A DNA stretch of 8,583 bases from Nitrospirota bacterium (lineage in GTDB: Bacteria > Nitrospirota > JAOUDF01): NCBI GenBank assembly GCA_029859385.1, contig JAOUDF010000108.1:1-8583 (forward strand), written 5' to 3'. The position numbers and the translations under genes were made by a program. Of this stretch, positions 1-6,394 are shown one piece after another (the stretch's first letter is position 1; each line of letters begins with the position of its first letter). Under the pieces are notes generated by a model. The model had not been told where the DNA came from. It ran no database searches and saw nothing but the letters and a program-made list of their open reading frames with translations.

Positions 1-178
1 CAAATCCGACGTCCAGAATCATGCCATTGTAGCCGGCGTCCCTGCCCGCCAGATAGGGTGGGCGTGCAAGTGCGGTACTACTCTGGTAGGGAACAGCGGG
101 GAACTTGAGTGTGGTTCTTGTGGCAACACCTATATGGTTGATAACGCTATCCTTGTGCCAGCCAGGGAAAAGGTCTGA
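1..178 (+). CDS. Sugar N-acetyltransferase of WbpD/WlbB type, C-terminal fragment (5' end outside window)
   Basis: Reading from base 2, this is the last 58 codons of a gene that starts before the window and ends at TGA 176-178. The translation contains NHAIVAGVPARQIGWACKCG. The G-V-P-A-R-x-I-G-W stretch is the typical last coil and exit of left-handed beta-helix (hexapeptide) acetyltransferases acting on nucleotide sugars, such as the WbpD/WlbB enzymes that acetylate the 3-amino group of UDP-linked 2,3-diamino uronic acids. After it come C-x-C and C-x2-C pairs (CKC ... CGSC), a small zinc-ribbon-like tail seen in some members of this group. The coil repeats and active site lie outside the window, so the substrate cannot be read. 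The family assignment is fairly firm; the WbpD-like role is inferred from the tail and the sugar-gene context. The next gene starts 18 bases downstream. Confidence 0.75.
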   Translation, partial: KSDVQNHAIVAGVPARQIGWACKCGTTLVGNSGELECGSCGNTYMVDNAILVPAREKV

Positions 179-196
179 GAAATTAAACGTATATTT

Positions 197-1048
197 ATGA
201 TCTCTGAATTTCCAAAAAGAATCGTCATTGAATTGACCCCTCTCTGCAATCTCGCCTGTTCGATGTGCCCCAGGCATTTCATCGACGAAAAAGACGGGTT
301 CATGGCTCGTGGTCTGTGGGAGAAGCTTATAGGCGAGATTACCGAAGCCTCTCCCGATTCCATAATCCTCCCGTTCTGGCGAGGAGAATCGATGCTGCAC
401 CCCGAATTCAGCAGCCTACTGGAATATGCACTGGACAGGTCTCTGAGAGTACACATCTCGACCAACGGACATTTCCCTGCCAACAGGCATCGTGAAGTAC
501 TGATGCGCTGCGAGTTCGTGACGTTCAGCATACACTCCGACAAGGGGTACGTGTATTCAAGGGAGTTCCTGACATCGCGGGCCAACGACAGCGCTCCAAC
601 GGTGCAGGTTTCATTCGTAAAGGGTGAAAGCAGCACGGATAAAATCCTCTCTGGAATATTGGATTTGCCGGAGTTGGGAGGTTTCGACAGCGTTAGGCTT
701 TACGATGAGCATACAAAGGACGGTGTTTTTGGAAAGGGTGGATACGAGTTTGACATCCCCAGAACCTTCTGCCCGAAGTTAACGGATACTCTGGTAATTG
801 CAGCCGATGGTACAATTTCCAGGTGCAACCACATATGGGAAACTGAAAAGGGGGTAGACCTCAATACCGCCACTATTAAAGAGGCTTGGGAATCAACTCG
901 TTTAAGAGAGGTCCGGCAGAACTATCCCGATAACCTTTGCGGACCGTGCGACCAGTGGACGGGCCATACCTGCGGGGAGTCGTGGCGAATGACTGCTGAT
1001 GGAATTGTTCACCAGATATATGGACCAGCGGGGATCGTGAATGACTGA
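197..1048 (+). CDS. Radical SAM enzyme with twitch/SPASM-like C-terminal cluster domain
   Basis: This 283-residue protein has the radical SAM motif C-x3-C-x2-C at Cys17, Cys21 and Cys24 (LCNLACSMC), which binds the 4Fe-4S cluster that cleaves S-adenosylmethionine. A GES motif (63-65, the usual GEP position) and STNG (88-91) follow, as expected for the partial TIM barrel. The C-terminal part has Cys192-x12-Gly-x4-Cys210 and then Cys248-x2-Cys251, with another Cys at 259. This is the first half of the SPASM signature and matches the four-ligand 'twitch' arrangement for one auxiliary cluster. The short length also fits twitch enzymes such as BtrN better than full SPASM maturases. ATG 197 is the first in-frame ATG after the upstream stop; its Shine-Dalgarno sequence is weak. 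The 3' end overlaps the aminotransferase by 8 bases, so the two are probably translated together. Substrate unknown: a sugar or sugar nucleotide is inferred from neighbours, while a peptide substrate is possible but no precursor peptide is seen. Confidence 0.88.
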   Translation: MISEFPKRIVIELTPLCNLACSMCPRHFIDEKDGFMARGLWEKLIGEITEASPDSIILPFWRGESMLHPEFSSLLEYALDRSLRVHISTNGHFPANRHREVLMRCEFVTFSIHSDKGYVYSREFLTSRANDSAPTVQVSFVKGESSTDKILSGILDLPELGGFDSVRLYDEHTKDGVFGKGGYEFDIPRTFCPKLTDTLVIAADGTISRCNHIWETEKGVDLNTATIKEAWESTRLREVRQNYPDNLCGPCDQWTGHTCGESWRMTADGIVHQIYGPAGIVND

Positions 1049-2186
1049 GCATAGAAACATCCAGATATCACTACCCTGCACCGGCGAGGAAGAGTGGCAT
1101 GCAGTAAAGGATCCGCTCATGACCGGCTGGCTCACCCAGGGGCCAAAGGTTGCGGAGTTTGAGAAGGCCTTTGCGGCCCGGCACAATGTCGCCTATGGTC
1201 TGGCGACGACCAGCTGCACTACTGCGCTTCATCTTATTCTCGCAGCCATGGACATCGGGGCGGGTGATGAAGTGATCGTTCCGGCATTTACGTGGGTGGC
1301 TACTGCCAATGTGGTACTGTACTGCGGGGCGACACCGATATTTGTTGATATCGATCCGCATACTTTCAATATCGACCCTAACCAGATAGCAGCTAAAGTT
1401 ACACAGAGAACGAAGGCTATCATTGCGGTCCATCTGTTTGGCCTATGTGCCGACATCGATGCCATCAAATCAGCGGCTCCAGGGGTTCCCGTAATAGAAG
1501 ATGCCGCCTGTGCGGCCGGTAGTGCTTACAAGGGGCGGAGTGCAGGTTCATTGGGGCATGCCGCCGCTTTTTCCTTCCATCCACGCAAATCAGTAACTAC
1601 CGGCGAAGGCGGTATGGTTACGACGAACGACAATGCTTTGGCCGAGAAGATGAATATGCTGCGCAATCACGGGGCGAGTCTTTCGGAAGAGCAGCGACAC
1701 AAAGGGCCTCAGCCATACCTGCTTCCGGAATTTAATCTGCTTGGTTTCAATTACCGCATGACCGATCTCCAGGGGGCGGTGGGGCTGGTCCAACTCTCCA
1801 AGTTGGACCGGTTCATTGCTGAAAGGCGCTCGTGGGCCCGGTACTACTCTGAGAATCTGGCAGATATTCCGTGGCTCCGTCCCCCTTTTGTTCCTGAAGG
1901 ATATGACCACAGCTGGCAGGCGTATGTGTGCTACGTGGATGAAAGCAAAGCGCCAATTTCCCGCAATGAAATCATGGCCTGCTTACAATCGAAAGGTATT
2001 AGTACCAGGCCAGGTACCCATGCAGTGCATATGCTTGGCCTGTATCGGGAAAAATATGGCTTGCGACCGGAAGACTTCCCGGCAGCCCGTGATTGCGATC
2101 AGAATACGATGGCGATTCCTTTGCACAATCGCATGACATCTGAAGACTACGATTACGTAGTAACCGCCATAAAGGAGATTGTTTAG
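1041..2186 (+). CDS. DegT/DnrJ/EryC1/StrS-family sugar aminotransferase (PLP)
   Basis: The 381-residue product has the usual length and order of motifs for this fold-type I PLP family, which converts keto-sugar nucleotides (or keto-cyclitols) to amino sugars using glutamate or glutamine. Visible are GWLTQGPKVAEFE near residue 29, the phosphate-binding segment TTSCTTALH (56-64), GDEVIVPAFTWVATAN (75-90), EDAACAAG (153-160) with Asp154 facing the pyridine nitrogen, and SFHPRKSVTTGEGG (178-191) with Lys183 as the Schiff-base lysine. FNYRMTDLQGAVG (236-248) is also typical. The N-terminal region resembles perosamine-synthase/PseC-like enzymes, so a 4-amino-4,6-dideoxy sugar is a reasonable guess, but the ring position cannot be read from sequence. 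GGGGA just before ATG 1041 can serve as ribosome binding site. The 8-base overlap with the preceding radical SAM gene and the 3-base gap to asnB place it in the core of the operon. Confidence 0.93.
   Translation: MTEHRNIQISLPCTGEEEWHAVKDPLMTGWLTQGPKVAEFEKAFAARHNVAYGLATTSCTTALHLILAAMDIGAGDEVIVPAFTWVATANVVLYCGATPIFVDIDPHTFNIDPNQIAAKVTQRTKAIIAVHLFGLCADIDAIKSAAPGVPVIEDAACAAGSAYKGRSAGSLGHAAAFSFHPRKSVTTGEGGMVTTNDNALAEKMNMLRNHGASLSEEQRHKGPQPYLLPEFNLLGFNYRMTDLQGAVGLVQLSKLDRFIAERRSWARYYSENLADIPWLRPPFVPEGYDHSWQAYVCYVDESKAPISRNEIMACLQSKGISTRPGTHAVHMLGLYREKYGLRPEDFPAARDCDQNTMAIPLHNRMTSEDYDYVVTAIKEIV
2171..2177 (+). promoter_or_regulatory. Ribosome binding site for the AsnB-type gene
   Basis: AAAGGAG lies inside the last codons of the aminotransferase gene, 12 bases before ATG 2190. 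It is a near-consensus Shine-Dalgarno sequence and supports the ATG that places Cys directly after Met in the amidotransferase. Confidence 0.6.
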
Positions 2187-2189
2187 CGA

Positions 2190-4076
2190 ATGTGCGGAAT
2201 CGCGGGCATTTACAATCTTAACGGGGAACCCGTTTCACCTGTTCTCCTGAGAAAAATGACTGATGCCATTGCGCATCGCGGGCCTGATGGTGAAGGGTTC
2301 TACACAGACAGTTTCGTCGGATTGGGACATCGCCGCCTTGCAATCATCGATCTGTCACCGGCCGGCCATCAGCCAATGGTGACTCAGGACAAACAGTACG
2401 CGTTAACGTATAATGGAGAAATTTACAACTTCCAGGAGTTGCGAGCCGAATTAGAGAGTCTGGGGCATCACTTTCATTCCAGAACCGATTCAGAGGTAGT
2501 CCTTAATGCTTACGTCGAATGGGGTTCGGGGTGCGTCGAAAAATTCAACGGCATGTTTGCGCTCGCCATATGGGACAAGAGCAGGCAGGAGCTTTTTCTC
2601 GCCAGGGATCGATACGGTATAAAACCGCTTTATTACACCTTTCAGGGAAACACATTCCTGTTCGGCTCGGAACAAAAGGCGATCCTTGCCCATCCTGCCG
2701 TAGAGCGAGAGGTCGACCTGGAAGCCCTTCTGGAGTACTTCACCTTCCAGAACATATTTACGGACAAGACCCTACTGAAAGGTATAAAGCTTTTTCCAGC
2801 CGGTTCATACGCTTACTTACCATTGTCAACCACGAACCACGAACTACGAACTATGAGTTATTGGGATTTCCATTTCAGGGAACCTGATCATCCCTTGCGG
2901 GATGAGGAATATCTCGAAGAATTGGATCGGCTATTTAAGCAGGCAGTCAACAGACAATTGGTGAGCGACGTCGATGTAGGTTCCTACCTGAGCGGCGGAA
3001 TGGATTCAGGCTCAATTACGGCAATCGCCGCGATGCAGTTGCCCTATATCAAGACCTTCACCTGCGGGTTCGATCTCAATTCGGCTTCTGGCCTCGAGAT
3101 GGGATTCGACGAGCGGCAGAAGGCTGAGTACATGTCCTACCTGTTCAAGACCGAGCACTACGAGATGGTCCTGAAGGCAGGGGACATGGAGCGGGTGCTT
3201 CCCAAGCTCGCTTGGCACCTTGAAGAGCCGAGGGTGGGGCAGAGCTATCCCAATTACTATGTGGCGCAGCTTGCCTCAAAATTTGTAAAAGTTGTACTTT
3301 CCGGAGCCGGTGGCGATGAACTGTTCTGCGGGTATCCGTGGAGATACTACCGCGCCGTGGTGAATGACGATTTCGAACACTATGTGGATAAATACTACCA
3401 GTTTTGGCAGAGGCTGATCCCCAACAAGACAATTCATGAGGTTTTCAGCCCGATATGGGACAAAATTTCTCATGTGTGGACACGGGACATCTTTAGAAGC
3501 GTATTCCATGATCATGCAGAAAACCTTACGCGGCCAGAGGACTATATCAATCATTCCCTTTATTTTGAGGCGAAGACCTTTCTCCATGGCTTGCTGGTGG
3601 TAGAGGATAAGCTCAGCATGGCTCATGGTTTGGAGACCAGGGTGCCATTTTTAGATAACGATTTGGTTGACTTCGCTATGAACGTACCGACTAGGCTGAA
3701 ACTTAGAAACTTGACCGAAGTTGTAAAACTTAACGAAAACGAGCCAGAACCTAAAGCCGCTTGGTACTGCAAGAAGAGTAATGATGGCAAGCTACTGCTG
3801 CGTAATGTAATGGAGCGGTATATACCGGCTGATGTTACTAATGCGGAAAAGCAGGGTTTTTCAGCGCCGGATGCATCTTGGTTCAGGGGTGATAGCATCG
3901 AATACGTTCGGAAGACTTTATACAATGGACATGCAAGAGTATTTGACTTTATGGGTCGAGCCGCTGTGCAGAAATTACTGGATGAGCATATAGAAGGTAA
4001 GCAGAACAGACGGTTGTTCATCTGGTCGCTGTTAAACTTTGAACAGTGGCATAGAAAATTTCTAGAAAAGTCTTAA
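2190..4076 (+). CDS. asnB: AsnB-type glutamine-hydrolysing amide synthase (asparagine synthase family)
   Basis: The 628-residue protein starts Met-Cys-Gly-Ile. Cys2 is the N-terminal nucleophile of a class II glutaminase domain, which is completed by GHRRLAIIDL (46-55), YNGEIYN (74-80) and Asp100. The C-terminal ATP-pyrophosphatase domain has the P-loop SGGMDS (268-273), SGAGGDELFCGY (371-382) and EDKLSMAHGLETRVPFLD (472-489). Ammonia from glutamine is passed to a carboxylate activated as acyl-AMP. Compared with E. coli AsnB there is an insertion of about 20 residues near 506-530, before KQGFSAPDASWFR (554-566); I associate this longer form with polysaccharide loci. In such loci, AsnB-like proteins (WbpS of Pseudomonas is one example) are thought to amidate uronic acids rather than make free asparagine. 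That role is inferred here from the neighbours, and plain asparagine synthesis is not excluded. A heptamer repeat is embedded in the linker between domains (bases 2830-2857), and GC falls in the last third of the gene. Confidence 0.93.
   Translation: MCGIAGIYNLNGEPVSPVLLRKMTDAIAHRGPDGEGFYTDSFVGLGHRRLAIIDLSPAGHQPMVTQDKQYALTYNGEIYNFQELRAELESLGHHFHSRTDSEVVLNAYVEWGSGCVEKFNGMFALAIWDKSRQELFLARDRYGIKPLYYTFQGNTFLFGSEQKAILAHPAVEREVDLEALLEYFTFQNIFTDKTLLKGIKLFPAGSYAYLPLSTTNHELRTMSYWDFHFREPDHPLRDEEYLEELDRLFKQAVNRQLVSDVDVGSYLSGGMDSGSITAIAAMQLPYIKTFTCGFDLNSASGLEMGFDERQKAEYMSYLFKTEHYEMVLKAGDMERVLPKLAWHLEEPRVGQSYPNYYVAQLASKFVKVVLSGAGGDELFCGYPWRYYRAVVNDDFEHYVDKYYQFWQRLIPNKTIHEVFSPIWDKISHVWTRDIFRSVFHDHAENLTRPEDYINHSLYFEAKTFLHGLLVVEDKLSMAHGLETRVPFLDNDLVDFAMNVPTRLKLRNLTEVVKLNENEPEPKAAWYCKKSNDGKLLLRNVMERYIPADVTNAEKQGFSAPDASWFRGDSIEYVRKTLYNGHARVFDFMGRAAVQKLLDEHIEGKQNRRLFIWSLLNFEQWHRKFLEKS
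2830..2857 (+). repeat. Short heptanucleotide tandem repeat inside the asnB coding sequence
   Basis: Four consecutive 7-base units run here: CCACGAA, CCACGAA, CTACGAA and CTATGAG. The first two are identical, the third differs by one base and the fourth is more diverged. The array is read in frame as roughly TTNHELRTMS, residues 214-223, in the linker between the glutaminase and synthetase domains just before SYWDF. No other copy of this heptamer is visible in the window. Twenty-eight bases is a multiple of seven but not of three, so a clean insertion must have been accompanied by other small changes to keep the frame, or the repeat arose by local mutation. Confidence 0.6.
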
Positions 4077-4078
4077 TC

Positions 4079-5074
4079 ATGAGAGTCGTTTTTATTGGTG
4101 CATCTAACTTTGGGCTCCGTTGTTTGGAGGTTGCAGCCTCCTTACCATGTGTTGAATTGGTTGGCGTTGTGACAGCTCCACGTTCATTTTGTATCTCTTA
4201 CAGCAAGGGGAAAAACGTAACCAATGTATTACATGCTGATTTTGAGACAACCTGCCAAAGACTAAGAATACCATTGGTCCAACTGCGGGAAAAAATGACA
4301 GATGATTTCCTGCTTGAAGCATTACGCTGTTGGGCGCCGGATTTTATTCTCGTAGTTGGTTGGTACCATATGATTCCGAGAGTAGTATTGAATAGTACGC
4401 CTAAGGGGGTAGCAGGGATTCATGCTTCATTGTTGCCGCGATACAGAGGTGGTGCTCCACTTGTATGGGCCATTATACAAGGAGAGCAAGAAGTCGGCGC
4501 GAGTTTGTTCTATTTTGATGATGGAGTTGATAGTGGTGACATTATAAGTCAAATAGCTGTTCCAATAGGTTTTAGTGACACAATAGCAACAGTCTATAAG
4601 AAAATAGAGGAAGTCAGTCTCGATATGCTGAAGAAGATATTGCCTCAAATTGCTGACGGGACCGCACCTCGATGTATTCAAGCACAGTTGCCTGAAGGAC
4701 ATCCTGAATTCTGGCCTCAACGTTCCCCTGATGATGGCTTAATAAACTGGTCCAACCCTGCACTAAACATATACAATTTTGTTCGAGCTCAAACTAGACC
4801 ATATCCTGGAGCGTTCTCATTTTTCAAAGGTAAGCGTCTGACCGTATGGGAATGTGAGATTTATGAGACACCGAATGTGGAATACATAGGTAGACCCGGT
4901 GAAGTGTTGGCAATTATGGACAGTGCTGAACTTCTGAAGGGAATTCTCGTGGCGACAGTGGATCGGCACAGTCACTTGCTTCTAACAGAGATCGAATGTA
5001 GTGACTCGACTGGAAATGGATTGTTGCTGGCAAAGAGGCTCGGCATAAGAATTGGTGATTATCTTGACGGTTAG
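4079..5074 (+). CDS. Formyltransferase-family protein (Fmt/ArnA-like fold), probable sugar N-formyltransferase
   Basis: The 331-residue protein has the fold and length of methionyl-tRNA formyltransferase but lies in a sugar locus. The N-terminal Rossmann strand MRVVFIGASNFG is followed by GIHASLLPRYRGGAP (113-127), the 10-formyl-tetrahydrofolate site, and by FDDGVDSGDI (146-155). In the usual Asn-x-His ... Asp catalytic triad, His115 and Asp151 are present but the Asn position is Gly113. Residues about 218-330 (INWSNPALNIYNFVRAQTRP, PGEVLAI) resemble the C-terminal OB-fold domain of Fmt. Sugar relatives (ArnA, QdtF, VioF) formylate 4-amino sugars, and the aminotransferase two genes upstream could supply such a substrate. 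A housekeeping Fmt is unlikely, because there is no def gene beside it and the catalytic site differs. The gene begins 2 bases after asnB with only a weak Shine-Dalgarno sequence, so reinitiation is likely. It is clearly more AT-rich than genes 2 and 3. Confidence 0.85.
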   Translation: MRVVFIGASNFGLRCLEVAASLPCVELVGVVTAPRSFCISYSKGKNVTNVLHADFETTCQRLRIPLVQLREKMTDDFLLEALRCWAPDFILVVGWYHMIPRVVLNSTPKGVAGIHASLLPRYRGGAPLVWAIIQGEQEVGASLFYFDDGVDSGDIISQIAVPIGFSDTIATVYKKIEEVSLDMLKKILPQIADGTAPRCIQAQLPEGHPEFWPQRSPDDGLINWSNPALNIYNFVRAQTRPYPGAFSFFKGKRLTVWECEIYETPNVEYIGRPGEVLAIMDSAELLKGILVATVDRHSHLLLTEIECSDSTGNGLLLAKRLGIRIGDYLDG

Positions 5075-5146
5075 ATTTGTGCCATTGCGAAGAGCCGCAT
5101 TAATTGGTACGACACTCTTGTATAGTGAGAAGGTCATTTTAAATAT

Positions 5147-5154
5147 AAAGGAGG
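5147..5154 (+). promoter_or_regulatory. Ribosome binding site for the methyltransferase gene
   Basis: AAAGGAGG, close to a perfect Shine-Dalgarno sequence, ends 12 bases before ATG 5167 and supports that start. It is the strongest such site in the window and follows the largest gap (5075-5166). Confidence 0.65.
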
Positions 5155-5166
5155 CTAATTGAACGC

Positions 5167-6318
5167 ATGAAACAGTCATTATTATTACGATTTCTGGATC
5201 TGCTAAGGTGTCCTGGTTGTGGTGGTAATCTAAACGTTCAAACATTTACGCCGAATGAATTAGACGTCATTGAAGGTGTACTTACATGTGACTGCGGTCA
5301 TTGGTATCCAATAGAAAATGGGATACCAAGACTGTTCATACCTGGGCCCTTGCGGCCAAGCGATGCAGAATTTATCACTAAATGGGGTTCCAAGCTTAGT
5401 GATAATATAAGATCACTGGATATCAAAGCTCAATCAAGTTCAGATGTGCAGGTGCAAAAGACTTTTGGCCATAAATGGACTAAGCAGCATTGGTGGGGAA
5501 TTGAAGGTAAAACTGCTCAGTTCATGGAAGAATGGCTTTTGCCCCGATATGGCTGGAAGAATAAAGTGAATTATGAAAAGTACTTTAGCGAAGAGAAGGT
5601 CTGCTTAGATGCTGGCTGTGGGTTGGGTCGTGAAGCGTTAAGGATGGCATCAGCAAATTCAAGATCATTGGTTATTGGGCTAGAACTTTCAGAATGTGTC
5701 GATGAAGCTGCTCGACATGCCCGTGAAAAAAAGGCTAATAACGTTTTTTTCATTCAGGCTGACTTAACTCGTCCCCCTCTTAAGCAGGGCTCTGTAGATT
5801 TTATCATTAGCGAAGGAGTGCTTCATCATACACCAGATACAAAAGTTGCTTTTATGGCACTTGTTCCACTGCTAGCGAAGAATGGAGAATTCGGTTTTTA
5901 TGTCTATCGCAAAAAAGCACCGTTGAGAGAATACGCGGATGATTATATTCGTGAACAGATTGCCCATCTCGAACCAGAAGATGCTTGGCGCTCTCTCGAG
6001 TCCCTGACCAAGCTGGGGAAAAATCTTTCCGAATTGAAAGTATCGGTGAGTATCGAGGAAGATATCCCTCTGCTCGATATAAAGGCTGGAAATTACGATA
6101 TACAGAGATTGATCTACTATACAATGTTCAAGTGTTTTTGGAACGCCGATTTCACTTTTGATGAAAATGTGCATATAAACTACGATTGGTATACGCCCCG
6201 CTTTGCTTGGCGACATACAGAGAATGAAATTCGAGATTGGTTAAAAGAAAATGGATTGCTTTTGGCTCATGAAAACATCGAAGATGCAGGTATTACTGTC
6301 CGTGCCAAGAAAGTGTAA
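5167..6318 (+). CDS. Class I SAM-dependent methyltransferase with N-terminal Trm112-like zinc ribbon
   Basis: The 383-residue product has two parts. Residues 11-57 form a Trm112-like domain: LLRCPGCGGNL with Cys15 and Cys18, then LTCDCGHWYPIENGIPRLF with Cys41 and Cys43, probably binding one zinc ion. Residues 145-250 form a Rossmann methyltransferase core: motif I LDAGCGLGR (147-155), acidic ribose-binding Glu173 in VIGLELS, QADL (197-200), and ISEGVLHHTPD (214-224), as in UbiE/COQ5-like Methyltransf_11 enzymes. About 130 residues after the core have no motif I recognise and may bind substrate. Proteins with this layout are common in surface-polysaccharide loci and are assumed to methylate sugars or lipid-linked intermediates; the target cannot be read here. 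The gene is separated from its neighbours by 92 and 76 bases, unlike genes 1-5, so it may have its own promoter or be a later insertion. Its GC is low, like the formyltransferase gene. Confidence 0.9.
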   Translation: MKQSLLLRFLDLLRCPGCGGNLNVQTFTPNELDVIEGVLTCDCGHWYPIENGIPRLFIPGPLRPSDAEFITKWGSKLSDNIRSLDIKAQSSSDVQVQKTFGHKWTKQHWWGIEGKTAQFMEEWLLPRYGWKNKVNYEKYFSEEKVCLDAGCGLGREALRMASANSRSLVIGLELSECVDEAARHAREKKANNVFFIQADLTRPPLKQGSVDFIISEGVLHHTPDTKVAFMALVPLLAKNGEFGFYVYRKKAPLREYADDYIREQIAHLEPEDAWRSLESLTKLGKNLSELKVSVSIEEDIPLLDIKAGNYDIQRLIYYTMFKCFWNADFTFDENVHINYDWYTPRFAWRHTENEIRDWLKENGLLLAHENIEDAGITVRAKKV

Positions 6319-6394
6319 GCTGTTTTGTAGATAATATCATCCGAGTTGCTTCCTAGCGCTCTGATTGCCCGTCCTCAATAATATCCCTGATTAA

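Noticed and set aside
130..636. A 168-codon open frame on the minus strand
   Set aside because: It is antisense to the first radical SAM gene and the gene tail before it, with no domain-like composition; the plus-strand motifs explain this region.
197..1048. Peptide (RiPP) maturase acting on a small precursor
   Set aside because: No small ORF with a leader-like or Cys/Gly-rich sequence is seen next to either radical SAM gene, and the C-terminal cysteines fit one auxiliary cluster rather than the full SPASM set of most maturases; kept only as a weak alternative.
4079..5074. Housekeeping methionyl-tRNA formyltransferase (fmt)
   Set aside because: Length and two-domain layout fit, but the catalytic Asn is replaced by Gly, no def or other translation gene is nearby, and all neighbours are sugar genes.
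5104..5126. Possible promoter: TTGGTA (5104-5109) and TATAGT (5121-5126) before the methyltransferase
   Set aside because: The -10-like hexamer is good but the spacing to the -35-like hexamer is only 11 bases and no better -35 is found at 16-18 bases; not enough to list as a promoter.
6319..6394. Gap before the second radical SAM gene, with the 8-mer ATAATATC at 6331-6338 and again at 6378-6385
   Set aside because: An 8-base AT-rich direct repeat is expected by chance; no stem-loop with a T run, and no convincing promoter or operator, was found in the gap.
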